A stretch of 64,000 nt of DNA from Rhodanobacter sp. OK091. GTDB lineage: Bacteria; Pseudomonadota; Gammaproteobacteria; Xanthomonadales; Rhodanobacteraceae. The DNA lies in NCBI RefSeq assembly GCF_900142825.1, contig NZ_FRCH01000001.1, positions 1,364,001-1,428,000 on the forward strand. The letters run 5' to 3'. Position numbers and translations under genes: made by a program. Below, piece by piece: positions 33,724-45,098 of the stretch (its first letter is position 1; each line of letters opens with the position of its first letter). Under the pieces are notes generated by a model that did not search any database, had not been told where the DNA came from, and saw nothing but the letters and a program-made list of their open reading frames with translations.

Positions 33724-36417
33724 TCACATGGTCAGCGGATTCGGCTTGTCCTGGTCGAGCTTGTATTCCTTGATCGCACGGCTGACATCCTTGGCGTTGA
33801 CCTTGCCGTCTTTCGCCAGCGCGGCCAGCGCGGCATGCGCGATCCAGTAACGGTCGACCTCGAAGAACTCGCGCAGGTGCGCACGCGTGTCCGAACGGCC
33901 GAAGCCGTCGGTGCCCAGCACGGTATAGCGCATGCCGTCGGGCATGAACGCGCGGATCTGGTCGGCGAATTCGCGCACGTAGTCGGTAGCCGCGATCGCC
34001 GGACCCTGGCGGCCGTCGAGCAGCCCGGTGACGTAGGGCACGCGCTGCTCGGCCTCCGGATGCAGGCGGTTCCAGCGTTCGGCGTCGAAGCCATCGCGAC
34101 GCAGCTCGATGAAGCTGGGGCACGACCAGATGTCGGATTTCACGCCGAAGTCCTTCTCCAGCAGCTCGGCGGCCGCGATCACTTCGCGCAGGATCGTGCC
34201 GCAGCCCAGCAATTGCACGCGCGGCTCGCCCTTCTTCGGCTTGCCGCCATCCTTGAACAGGTACATGCCCTTGATGATGCCTTCCTCGCTGCCTACGGGC
34301 AGGTCGGGATGGCTGTAGTTCTCGTTCATCACGGTGATGTAGTAGTAGATGTCTTCCTGCTCCTGCATCATCCGGCGCACGCCATCCTGCAGGATCACCG
34401 CGACTTCGTACGAGAAAGTCGGGTCGTACGACTTCACGTTCGGGATCGCACCGGCCATCAGGTGCGAATGGCCGTCCTCGTGCTGCAGGCCTTCGCCGTT
34501 GAGCGTGGTGCGACCGGCGGTACCGCCGACCAGGAAGCCGCGCGAGCGCATGTCGCCGGCCGCCCAGCACAGGTCACCGATGCGCTGGAAACCGAACATC
34601 GAGTAGTAGATGAAGAACGGCAGCATCGCCTGGTTGCTGATCGAATAGCTGGTCGCCGCGGCCATCCACGACGCCATGCCGCCGGCCTCGCTGATGCCTT
34701 GCTGCAGCACCTGGCCCTTCTGGTCCTCGCGGTAATACAGCAGCTGGTCGGAATCCTGCGGCTTGTACTTCTGGCCGAACGGCGCATAGATACCGATCTG
34801 GCGGAACATGCCTTCCATGCCGAACGTGCGCGCCTCATCGGCGACGATCGGCACCACGCGCTCGCCCAGCTGCTTGTCGCGCAGCAGCAGGTTGATGCCG
34901 CGCACCAGCGCCATCGTGGTGGAAATCTCGCGCTCGCCAGTGCCCTTGGTGATCTGCTCGAATGCAGCCAAGTCCGGCGTCTTCAGCTTCGCGTCGGCCT
35001 TGCGCCGGCGTTGCGGCAGGAAGCCGCCCAGCGCCTTGCGCCGCTCCAGCATGTACTGCACTTCCGGCGAGTCCTTGCCCGGGTGGTAGTACGGCACGTC
35101 CTTCAGCTTGTCGTCGCTGATCGGGATCTGGAAACGGTCGCGGAAATGCCGCACCGACTCGTCGTCCAGCTTCTTCTGCTGATGGGTGGGGTTCTGCGAT
35201 TCGCCAGCCGCGCCCATGCCGTAGCCCTTGACCGTCTTGGCCAGGATCACGGTCGGCATGCCCTTGGTGTTCGACGCCGCGTGATACGCCGCGTAGACCT
35301 TGTGCGGATCGTGGCCGCCACGGTTCAGCCGCCAGATGTCGTCGTCGCTGAGGTTGGCGACCATCTCGCGCGTTTCCGGATATTTCCCGAAGAAATGCTC
35401 GCGCGTATACGCGCCGCCGAAGGCCTTGCACGCCTGGTACTCGCCGTCGACGGTTTCCATCATCAGCTTGCGCAACACGCCCTTGCTGTCGCGGGCGAGC
35501 AGCGGATCCCAGTAGCTGCCCCAGACCAGCTTGATCGCGTTCCAGCCCGAACCGCGGAAGCTGCCTTCCAGCTCCTGGATGATCTTGCCGTTGCCGCGCA
35601 CCGGGCCGTCCAGCCGCTGCAGGTTGCAGTTGATCACGAAGATCAGGTTGTCCAGCCCTTCGCGGCCGGCCAGCGAGATCGCGCCCAGCGACTCCGGCTC
35701 GTCGCACTCGCCGTCGCCCATGAAGCACCAGATCTTGCGGTCGCTCTTCGGAATCAGCCCGCGATGCTCGAGATACTTGAAGAACTGTGCCTGATAGATC
35801 GCCTGGATCGGACCCAGACCCATCGATACCGTCGGCACCTGCCAGTAGTCCGGCATCAGCCACGGATGCGGATACGACGACAGCGCGCGGCCCTTGCCGA
35901 CCACTTCCATGCGGAACAGGTCGAGCTGATCCTCGGCCAGCCGGCCTTCGAGGAACGATCGCGCGTAGATGCCGGGGCTGGAGTGGCCCTGATGGAACAC
36001 CAGGTCGCCCGGATGATCGGCACTGGGAGCGCGCCAGAAATGGTTGAAGCCCACGTCGTACAAGGTGGCGCTGGAGGCGAAGCTGGCAATGTGGCCACCC
36101 AGCTCGCCCGGCTTACGGTTCGCACGCACCACCATCGCCATCGCGTTCCAGCGGATCAACGTGCGGATGCGCCATTCCATCGCGGCGTCGCCCGTCATCT
36201 TCGCCTCGTTCGCCGGCGCGATGGTATTGACGTACTCAGTGGTCGGATCGAACGGCAGGTAGCCACCGGCGCGACGTGTGCTGTCGACCATCCGTTCCAG
36301 CAGGAAATGCGCGCGTTCGGTGCCGTCGTGATGGATCACCGCGTCGAGCGAGTCCATCCACTCCCGGGTTTCGGTGGGGTCGATGTCCTGATTGAGGATA
36401 TCGTCGAGCTGATCCAT
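33724..36417 (-). CDS. aceE: Pyruvate dehydrogenase E1 component (homodimeric)
   Basis: E1 decarboxylates pyruvate with thiamine diphosphate and acetylates the lipoyl group of E2. This 897-residue protein has the length of the homodimeric gammaproteobacterial AceE. The ThDP/Mg motif begins 'GDGECDEPES' (near residue 230) and ends with an Asn ('NLIFVINCNL'). The C-terminal third shows 'TDGFGRSDTRAHLREFFEVD' (near 840-860). I use the ATG at 36417, preceded by GGAGA; the frame extends 25 codons upstream. It lies apart from aceF-mscS-lpdA, and a hairpin lies in the presumed leader (36464-36487). Confidence 0.97.
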   Translation of the reverse strand: MDQLDDILNQDIDPTETREWMDSLDAVIHHDGTERAHFLLERMVDSTRRAGGYLPFDPTTEYVNTIAPANEAKMTGDAAMEWRIRTLIRWNAMAMVVRANRKPGELGGHIASFASSATLYDVGFNHFWRAPSADHPGDLVFHQGHSSPGIYARSFLEGRLAEDQLDLFRMEVVGKGRALSSYPHPWLMPDYWQVPTVSMGLGPIQAIYQAQFFKYLEHRGLIPKSDRKIWCFMGDGECDEPESLGAISLAGREGLDNLIFVINCNLQRLDGPVRGNGKIIQELEGSFRGSGWNAIKLVWGSYWDPLLARDSKGVLRKLMMETVDGEYQACKAFGGAYTREHFFGKYPETREMVANLSDDDIWRLNRGGHDPHKVYAAYHAASNTKGMPTVILAKTVKGYGMGAAGESQNPTHQQKKLDDESVRHFRDRFQIPISDDKLKDVPYYHPGKDSPEVQYMLERRKALGGFLPQRRRKADAKLKTPDLAAFEQITKGTGEREISTTMALVRGINLLLRDKQLGERVVPIVADEARTFGMEGMFRQIGIYAPFGQKYKPQDSDQLLYYREDQKGQVLQQGISEAGGMASWMAAATSYSISNQAMLPFFIYYSMFGFQRIGDLCWAAGDMRSRGFLVGGTAGRTTLNGEGLQHEDGHSHLMAGAIPNVKSYDPTFSYEVAVILQDGVRRMMQEQEDIYYYITVMNENYSHPDLPVGSEEGIIKGMYLFKDGGKPKKGEPRVQLLGCGTILREVIAAAELLEKDFGVKSDIWSCPSFIELRRDGFDAERWNRLHPEAEQRVPYVTGLLDGRQGPAIAATDYVREFADQIRAFMPDGMRYTVLGTDGFGRSDTRAHLREFFEVDRYWIAHAALAALAKDGKVNAKDVSRAIKEYKLDQDKPNPLTM

Positions 36418-36463
36418 GAAAATTCTCCGCGGCGCCGTTGCAGCGCCAAGCTTGAGGGGAATA

Positions 36464-36487
36464 CCCGCCGCCGGGGATTGCGGCGGG
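36464..36487 (-). other. Hairpin in the presumed leader of aceE
   Basis: On the minus strand CCCGCCGC pairs with GCGGCGGG around an eight-base loop, about 50 bases before the aceE start. There is no T-run, so it is more likely a leader structure than a terminator. A second 7-bp hairpin (CCATGCG/CGCATGG, 36538-36555) follows the maeB stop. Function unproven. Confidence 0.4.
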
Positions 36488-36586
36488 ATCAACGTACAAG
36501 TCTAGCCGCTGGGCCGGACGCCCGCCAATTCAGCCATCCATGCGGCTACGCATGGCAAGCGGCCAAGCGGCCGCCGCCATGCCCGC

Positions 36587-38878
<2,292 letters not shown>

Positions 38879-39123
38879 CGGCGGCGATTATCGAGGGAGG
38901 GAGTGGCAGTCGACACGTCGACCGATTGCCAGCGATGTTAGCACCGGGGCGGCTCTGACCGGCACCGTAACGGCGCCAGCGGCGCTCTGATCTATTCAAC
39001 CTGGGCGGCATGATGTGCGGAAAAATCGCAGGCAGTAGCGCGCGGCTGCGGGCCTTGGGGACATCACCCCATCATGGGTTTTCCCATCGGCTGGGGCCGG
39101 TGCCGGAATAAACCAGGGCGTCC

Positions 39124-40413
39124 CTAGACGCTGGACAGCAACTCGTCGCCCTGTACCCGGTTCATGTGGATGCCGTTGATGAAGACCGAGAACGCCAGCT
39201 TGCCGGCCAGCCCGTGCACATGCTGCATCCACGGCGGCAGCCAGCGCGGCGGCAGGATCGCACCGGACGCGAAATGCGGCTGCAGCGCGATCACGTCGTG
39301 CAAGGTCAGCTTGCCCGCAAACAGGTGCCGCAGCAGATCCATCCGCTGCTGTTTGAACGCCCAGCGAAAGAACGTGTGCACGGTGAGCAGGCCGGACAGG
39401 TACACATTGTCCTTGGCGAACGCGGCGCCGCCGCTCAACGGCACGCCGCGGAACACCCGCTGCGCCGAATGGAAGCTGTCCGCGGCGCTCTGTCCGCAGT
39501 TGCTGAAGTAGCGATAGACCTCGACGAAATCGGCACCGTTCAGCGCCATGTCGATCGCCAGGATGCGCAGGCTGATGCGCTTGAGCCGGGCGATGTCGAT
39601 CGCGCCGGACATCAGTTCGGCGAATACGGCCAGTCCCTCTTGGGTCGCGGTGACTCGCGGCGACGTGCGCGCCAGCGAGGCCAGCAAGGGTTGCTGGCGA
39701 CCGTTCAGCGCGGTCAGCGAGTGCACGAACGCCTCGTGCGCCAGCAGCTGATGACGATCGTATTCGCTGAAACAGGTGTCGCCGCGCAGGCGGATGCGGG
39801 TGGCACCGGCCGCCGCCTTCGCGGTCAGCTCGGCATCCACTTCCACCCTGATCACGCCGGCGCCGAAAAAATCGTCCAGCGTCTTTGCCAGCTCGTCGCG
39901 CAGCTCGATGGCCGGCATGTCCACACTGCAGTCATCGGCGAGCAGATCCGCACCCAGCTCGTCGGACAGTTCGACAAAATAATGTGCCGCATCGAGATTG
40001 CTGCGCTGGCTGCCGGGGATCAGATCGCCCGGCTTGCCGTACAGCGCAATCGACGGTGCGGTGACGCCGGCGCTGCCGGCCGACTCCAGCATCTCGGCGG
40101 CGATCCGCCATGATTCGGCGGTGCGGCGCAGGTACTCGCCGAGCGGGTCGATATCGTGCGGATCGCTGCCGCCGGCGGCCGCCTCGATCGCTGCCAGCTC
40201 GGCGCGTGCCGCGGTCAGATCCGGCCGCGTGTAGGTCACCTCGGGCAAGGCGAACCGGCCCTGGCTGTAGGCCTCGATCATGCGGCCTTCCAGCGACGCC
40301 GGCCACGCCACTGTCGACAGGATGTGGATGCCGCGCACCGCCGCCAGCAGGCGCTGGTCCAGCGCCGCGTAGCGCTGCAATTCGGGCGCGATGGCGCTGG
40401 CCGGCACGTTCAT
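39124..40413 (-). CDS. DUF1704 family putative metallopeptidase (QEGLA motif)
   Basis: This 429-residue protein is usually annotated 'flavohemoglobin expression-modulating QEGLA motif protein'. It has an HExxxH-type motif 'AHEAFVH' (H226-E227-x3-H231) and a downstream Glu in 'TQEGLAVF' (E259). The eukaryotic members of DUF1704 (MATCAP) are zinc tyrosine carboxypeptidases with HExxxH plus a distal Glu, so a proteolytic function is plausible here. It is cytosolic by sequence. It overlaps the next minus-strand gene (40410-40413) and is likely co-transcribed with it. Confidence 0.9.
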   Translation of the reverse strand: MNVPASAIAPELQRYAALDQRLLAAVRGIHILSTVAWPASLEGRMIEAYSQGRFALPEVTYTRPDLTAARAELAAIEAAAGGSDPHDIDPLGEYLRRTAESWRIAAEMLESAGSAGVTAPSIALYGKPGDLIPGSQRSNLDAAHYFVELSDELGADLLADDCSVDMPAIELRDELAKTLDDFFGAGVIRVEVDAELTAKAAAGATRIRLRGDTCFSEYDRHQLLAHEAFVHSLTALNGRQQPLLASLARTSPRVTATQEGLAVFAELMSGAIDIARLKRISLRILAIDMALNGADFVEVYRYFSNCGQSAADSFHSAQRVFRGVPLSGGAAFAKDNVYLSGLLTVHTFFRWAFKQQRMDLLRHLFAGKLTLHDVIALQPHFASGAILPPRWLPPWMQHVHGLAGKLAFSVFINGIHMNRVQGDELLSSV

Positions 40414-40898
40414 CGCGACACTCCGCGCAAGGCATCGACGCGCCGGATCAGCTCGGTCGCGATCGGGTCGGGCTGGAACGCGCTCATGAAACCGCGCGGG
40501 CTGGCCGGTATAAAGGTGAGATTGCGCCCGAAGCGGGAATCCGTCCGCAGCATCAGCGTGACGCGACGCGGATTGGTCATGGTGGTGGCATTGACGTTCA
40601 TCACGTCGCTCAGCGCCACGCGAATCTTCTCGTTGCGGTTCTTCACGACCACCCAGTCGCCGTCCAGCCAGACCTCGTCCAATAGATCATGCAGCAGCTT
40701 GCGGTAGAGCAGGAACATCACGCCGGTCAGGAGCAACGGCATCAGCACCAGCGGAAAAATCGGCTGCGATGGCGCGTCCGCACGGGCATGTGGCACCGCC
40801 CAGATCTGCAGGCCGAAGACAGTCAGCATGAAGCCGATCCACAACACCGGAAAGATCTTCTTGTAGAAGAATGTGAGGGACGACGACAACCGACGCAT
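40410..40898 (-). CDS. Two-helix membrane protein with cytoplasmic beta domain, unknown
   Basis: This 162-residue protein has two predicted membrane helices (about residues 13-30 and 45-63). A soluble C-terminal domain (70-155) shows strands 'EVWLDGDWVVVKNRNEKIRV' and 'RRVTLMLRTDSRFGRNLTFI', resembling a PH-like domain. The ATG at 40898 follows the frame's 20 extra codons. The gene overlaps the start of the DUF1704 gene by four bases, so the two are probably translationally coupled. I do not recognise a named family. Confidence 0.75.
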   Translation of the reverse strand: MRRLSSSLTFFYKKIFPVLWIGFMLTVFGLQIWAVPHARADAPSQPIFPLVLMPLLLTGVMFLLYRKLLHDLLDEVWLDGDWVVVKNRNEKIRVALSDVMNVNATTMTNPRRVTLMLRTDSRFGRNLTFIPASPRGFMSAFQPDPIATELIRRVDALRGVSR

Positions 40899-40985
40899 GC
40901 CTGCGCTCCGCAGCAACGATGCCGCGATACTAGATGCTTTGAGGGGCGCCGTGCGCAACAGCGGCGCGCCGGGGATACCCTGTTC

Positions 40986-42041
40986 TCAGTCCCGCTCGCG
41001 CTGCCCGCGATGCCCGTGCGGCCGCTCCGTCGGCCGGCCGCCACGCTGCCGACGCAGGCGCGCCTCCAGCGTCGCCGCCTGCTCCTCGCGCTCGTCGTGC
41101 AGCTTGAGGTAGTTGCGCCAGCGTCCCGGCGTCAGTTCGCCATTGTCGAGCGCTACCTGGATCGCGCACCCCGGTTCGCTGCCGTGGCCGCAATCGGCGA
41201 AGCGGCATTGCTCGGCCAGCGCCTCGATGTCGGCGAACAAGTCGAGGTTTTCCTCGCCGGTGAGCTTCAGCTCGCGCATGCCGGGCGTGTCGATCAGACA
41301 GCCGCCGCTGGGCAACTGCAGCAGGGCACGGTGGGTGGTGGTGTGGCGGCCGCGGCTGTCGTGGCTGCGGACTTCGGCCGTGGCCATCGTCGCCGTACCG
41401 AGCAAGGTGTTGGTCAAGGTGGATTTGCCCGCTCCGGACGAACCGACCAGCACCGCGCTGTCGCCCGGCTGCAGATACTGCGCCAGCAGCGCCACACTGG
41501 ATGGGTCCTTGCCGTTCAGCGGATGGATAGGAATGTCCGCCGGCAGCCGCGCGCGCAGTGCCGCTATCTGCTCGGCCGCGTCATCGCGCGTGTCCAGTTT
41601 GCTCAGCAGCACCACCGGCTGGGCACCGGAGTCCTCGGTCAATGACAGGTAGCGCTCGATCCGCGCCGGATTGAAGTCGCCATCCAGCCCGGTCAGCACC
41701 AGCACATAGTCGATATTGGTGGCGATCAGCTGCCGTTCGTAACGCTCGCCGGCGGCGGCCCGCGACAGCACGGTGCGCCGCGGCGTCACGGTGACGATGT
41801 GCGGCGGCGTGCCGCTTTCCACCTCGACGAAATCACCGACCACCGGCCGTTCGGCCGGGTCGATCCCGCGCTTCAGAAAGCGTCCGTCCGGTTGCGCGCC
41901 GAACAGGGTCTCGCCGTCATGCAGCTCATAGCCGGCGCGATGCTGGGCGACTACCCGCGCCAGCCGCAGGCCGGCGGCGGGCAAGGCATCGCCACGCCAA
42001 CCGATGTGCCGCAGCCGCCCGATCGTTTCGGCATCACTCAT
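40986..42041 (-). CDS. rsgA: Ribosome small-subunit-dependent GTPase A
   Basis: RsgA is a circularly permuted GTPase that checks late maturation of the 30S subunit. The 351-residue protein has an OB-fold N-terminus (about 35-110) and a G4-type motif early ('LLSKLD'). The P-loop 'VGSSGAGKSTLTN' and G3 'DTPGMREL' come later, the permuted order. The C-terminal zinc region has 'CRFADCGHGSEPGCAIQ' (Cys-Cys-His-Cys). The C-terminal tail is Arg-rich, as expected for RNA contact. The ATG at 42041 is chosen over an extra 32 upstream codons. Confidence 0.96.
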   Translation of the reverse strand: MSDAETIGRLRHIGWRGDALPAAGLRLARVVAQHRAGYELHDGETLFGAQPDGRFLKRGIDPAERPVVGDFVEVESGTPPHIVTVTPRRTVLSRAAAGERYERQLIATNIDYVLVLTGLDGDFNPARIERYLSLTEDSGAQPVVLLSKLDTRDDAAEQIAALRARLPADIPIHPLNGKDPSSVALLAQYLQPGDSAVLVGSSGAGKSTLTNTLLGTATMATAEVRSHDSRGRHTTTHRALLQLPSGGCLIDTPGMRELKLTGEENLDLFADIEALAEQCRFADCGHGSEPGCAIQVALDNGELTPGRWRNYLKLHDEREEQAATLEARLRRQRGGRPTERPHGHRGQRERD

Positions 42042-42201
42042 GGCGAAGGTCTGTCTGCATGGTCTGGGGATTATGCCTTGCCCGGGCATTGCCCGCCGAT
42101 GAACCGGAATTCGCCCCCAATGGTGCTCGCGCTGCACTGCATCACGCTGCTAGCATCCATCTGCCGGTGATAACGCCGGCTGTTGACCTCAAAGGATACC
42201 G

Positions 42202-43452
42202 GTGGTGGCTTCGATCAGACCCAGTGCGCACCTGGCGGACGTGCGCTACGAAATCCGCGGTGCACTGACCCGGCGAGCGCGCGAGCTGGAAGCCGCCGGT
42301 CTCGACATTATCAAGCTCAATATCGGCAACCCGGGCCGCTACGGCTTCGAGGCGCCGGCGCATCTGCGCGAGGCGATCGCCTGCCACCTGCACGACAGCG
42401 AAGCCTATGGCCACGAACAAGGCCTGGAAATCGCCCGCGAAACGATCGCTGAGCAGCAGCGCGCTCGTGGCGCCCGGGGCGTCGAGCCTGAACGCATATT
42501 CATCGGCAACGGGGTCAGCGAACTGATCGACCTGTCCTTGCGCGCGCTGTTGCAACCCGGCGACGAGGTGCTGCTGCCCAGCCCGGATTACCCGCTGTGG
42601 AGCGCCGCCACCATCCTCAACGGCGGCCAGCCGCGCTATTACCACTGCCTTGCCAGCCATGGTCATCTGCCCGATCCGGACGAGATCGAGGCGCTGGTTA
42701 CCCCGCGCACCCGCGCCCTGGTGTTGATCAACCCGAACAACCCGACCGGCGCGGTGTATCCGCGCGCGTTGCTGCAACGGCTGGTGGCGATCGCGGCACG
42801 ACACCGGCTGCTGCTGCTCACCGACGAGATCTACGACGAGATCCTGTACGACGGCGCCACCTTCCAGCCCCTGGCCGAAGTGGCCGGCGAAGTGCCCTGC
42901 CTCAGCTTCGGCGGCCTGTCCAAGGTGCATCGCGCCTGCGGTTACCGGGTCGGCTGGATGAGCCTGTCCGGCGATCCCACACGTACGGCGGCGTATCGTG
43001 ATGCGCTGCAACTGCTTGCCGCATTGCGCCTGTGTGCCAACGTGACCGCACAGTGGGCCGTTGTGCCGGCGCTGCTCAGCGCGCCCACGATCGGCGCACT
43101 GACCGCACCCCGCGGCCGCCTGCATGAGGCGCGCCGCGCCGTGCTGGAAGGTGTGGCCGCCAGCGAATACCTGGAACTGGTCGTGCCGGACGGCGCGCTA
43201 TATGCCTTCCCGCAGGTGCGCGCCGACCGCTTCGCCGACTTCGACGACGAGGCGTTTGCCCTGCGCCTGCTGGAAGAGGAATCGGTCCTGGTGGTACCTG
43301 GCAGCAGTTTCAACGTACCGCGCAGCCGCCATTTCCGGCTGACTCTGCTGCCGCCGCCGAAACAGTTGCATGAGGTCTTCGTGCGGATCGAGCGGGTGCT
43401 GGCACGGATGGCCCGGGAACAGACGAAGGCCCCTGCGGCCGCAGTGGCCTGA
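42202..43452 (+). CDS. AlaA-like pyridoxal-phosphate aminotransferase
   Basis: This 416-residue class I/II aminotransferase closely resembles E. coli AlaA (alanine-synthesising, glutamate-pyruvate transaminase). It shows 'DIIKLNIGNPGRYGFEAP' and 'IGNGVSELIDLSLRALL' in the N-terminal third, 'PNNPTGAVYP' near 175, and the PLP lysine in 'SFGGLSKVHRACGYRVGWM'. The start is GTG at 42202 or 42205 (tandem GTG codons) after AAAGGA. It is divergent from rsgA and 14 bases upstream of a GDSL hydrolase. Confidence 0.92.
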   Translation: MVASIRPSAHLADVRYEIRGALTRRARELEAAGLDIIKLNIGNPGRYGFEAPAHLREAIACHLHDSEAYGHEQGLEIARETIAEQQRARGARGVEPERIFIGNGVSELIDLSLRALLQPGDEVLLPSPDYPLWSAATILNGGQPRYYHCLASHGHLPDPDEIEALVTPRTRALVLINPNNPTGAVYPRALLQRLVAIAARHRLLLLTDEIYDEILYDGATFQPLAEVAGEVPCLSFGGLSKVHRACGYRVGWMSLSGDPTRTAAYRDALQLLAALRLCANVTAQWAVVPALLSAPTIGALTAPRGRLHEARRAVLEGVAASEYLELVVPDGALYAFPQVRADRFADFDDEAFALRLLEEESVLVVPGSSFNVPRSRHFRLTLLPPPKQLHEVFVRIERVLARMAREQTKAPAAAVA

Positions 43453-43466
43453 GCTTCAATCGTCCA

Positions 43467-44081
43467 ATGATGTCCACCACACCCCCGCTGCACTACCTGG
43501 CTCTCGGCGACTCCTACACCATCGGCGAAGCGGTGGCCGCGCACAGCCGCTGGCCGGCCGAACTGGTGCAGCGCCTACGCCGGGCGGGCGTGGCGATCGA
43601 CGATCCACGCATCGTTGCCGTCACCGGCTGGACTACCGACGAGCTGGCGCAAGGCATGGATGCGGCGTCGCTGACACCGGCGTACGACCTGATCACCTTG
43701 CAGATCGGCGTCAACAATCAGTACCGCGGCCGCGCGGCCGACGAGTACCGCGGCCAGTTCGCCAGCCTGCTGGCTCGTGCGATCACGCTGGCCGGTGGCC
43801 ATGCAGCACGCGTGGTGGTGGTGTCGATCCCCGACTGGGGCGTCACCCGCTTCGCCCATGAGCAAGGCCGCGACCGCTCACGCATCGCCGCAGAACTGGA
43901 CGCCTACAACGCCATTGCCCGCGACGAGAGCCACCATGCAGGCACGCACTTCGTCGACGTCACCGGCATTTCGCGCGCGCACCCCGATCTGGTCGCCGAC
44001 GACGGCCTGCATCCCTCGGCGGCGCAGTACGCGTTGTGGGTGGAAGCGATCGAGCCGATCGTTCGCGCAGCGCTCCGCTAG
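43467..44081 (+). CDS. SGNH/GDSL-family hydrolase
   Basis: This 204-residue hydrolase has the block-I Ser motif 'LALGDSYTIGE', a block-III position 'GVNNQYRG' and the catalytic pair in 'DDGLHPSAAQY' (Asp and His). It is an esterase/lipase-type enzyme. No signal peptide is visible, so it is likely cytosolic. Either of two tandem ATGs (43467 or 43470) could start it. It follows the aminotransferase by 14 bases. Confidence 0.9.
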   Translation: MMSTTPPLHYLALGDSYTIGEAVAAHSRWPAELVQRLRRAGVAIDDPRIVAVTGWTTDELAQGMDAASLTPAYDLITLQIGVNNQYRGRAADEYRGQFASLLARAITLAGGHAARVVVVSIPDWGVTRFAHEQGRDRSRIAAELDAYNAIARDESHHAGTHFVDVTGISRAHPDLVADDGLHPSAAQYALWVEAIEPIVRAALR

Positions 44082-44169
44082 GCGGCAACGAGGCTGCAAC
44101 CTGTTCGCCATGCCGCGGTGACGTAACGATCGCAGACTGGCGCCCCGGACCACTACCGGGGATTGCGCC

Positions 44170-45024
44170 ATGAATACCTTTCTTTGCCGCAGCGCCTTCA
44201 TCTCCGACGTGCATCTGGGCACGCCCGATTGCAAGGCCGCTTACCTGCTCGATTTCCTGCGCCAGCTGCGTTGCGAAAAGCTCTATCTGGTCGGCGACAT
44301 CATCGACATGGAGGCGCTGGCGAAACGGCATTGGTGGCATGCCGCGCACAGTGCGGTGATCGCCGAGATATTCGCGCTGGCGCGGCGCGGGGTCGAGGTC
44401 ATCTACATCCCGGGCAACCACGATGCGCCGATGCGCCGTCTGCACGGGCAGAACTTCGGCGGTGTGCGGATCGCGCTGGACGCCGTGCACGTCGGTGCCG
44501 ACGGCCGCCGCTATCGGGTCAGCCATGGCGACGAATTCGACTCCGAGCAGGTCGGTCGCCGCTGGATGCTGTTCGGTGAAGCGATGCATCGCATGATCTG
44601 CTGGAGCAATCGCCGCCTGCACGCCATGCGGCAACGGCTGGAACTGCCCTACCTGCCGCTGTCGATCATCATCAAATCGCATGTCGGCAAGGCGCTGGCG
44701 TACATCCGTGCCTATGAGGAGCGTGTCGCCGCCGATGCGCGCGGGCGCGGGTTCGATGGCCACATCTGCGGACACATCCACTTCGGCCACGTGCGCGAAC
44801 TTGACGGCGTGCTCTACCTCAACGACGGCGACTGGGTGGAGCACTGCACCGTGCTGGTCGAGGACCACACCGGTGCGATGGAGCTGATCCACTGGAGCGA
44901 ACAGTCCACCGCGCTGGGCCGCGCCAGCCGCGAGCTGGTATGGCCGTCGCCCGCCGCGGCGCTTGCGCTGGCGCCGCTGGGCGTCAGCCGGCGCCATCTG
45001 GGCGAGCTGCGCCGGGCCGCCTGA
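44170..45024 (+). CDS. UDP-2,3-diacylglucosamine diphosphatase-like metallophosphoesterase
   Basis: This 284-residue enzyme belongs to the LpxH/LpxH2-like calcineurin phosphoesterases that release UMP from UDP-2,3-diacylglucosamine in lipid A synthesis. The metal motifs run in order: 'FISDVHLGT', 'VGDIIDME', 'IPGNHDAPM', 'SHGDEFDSE' and 'CGHIHFGHVREL'. It has the extra C-terminal segment of long members. Whether it is the essential LpxH or a paralogue cannot be judged from the window. Confidence 0.85.
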   Translation: MNTFLCRSAFISDVHLGTPDCKAAYLLDFLRQLRCEKLYLVGDIIDMEALAKRHWWHAAHSAVIAEIFALARRGVEVIYIPGNHDAPMRRLHGQNFGGVRIALDAVHVGADGRRYRVSHGDEFDSEQVGRRWMLFGEAMHRMICWSNRRLHAMRQRLELPYLPLSIIIKSHVGKALAYIRAYEERVAADARGRGFDGHICGHIHFGHVRELDGVLYLNDGDWVEHCTVLVEDHTGAMELIHWSEQSTALGRASRELVWPSPAAALALAPLGVSRRHLGELRRAA

Positions 45025-45098
45025 ACAACGACCTTGAAGGCCGGCAGGATCGCCGCATATCGGGCAGCGTATCATTGTCTTCTTTGCCGGAGCTCCCC

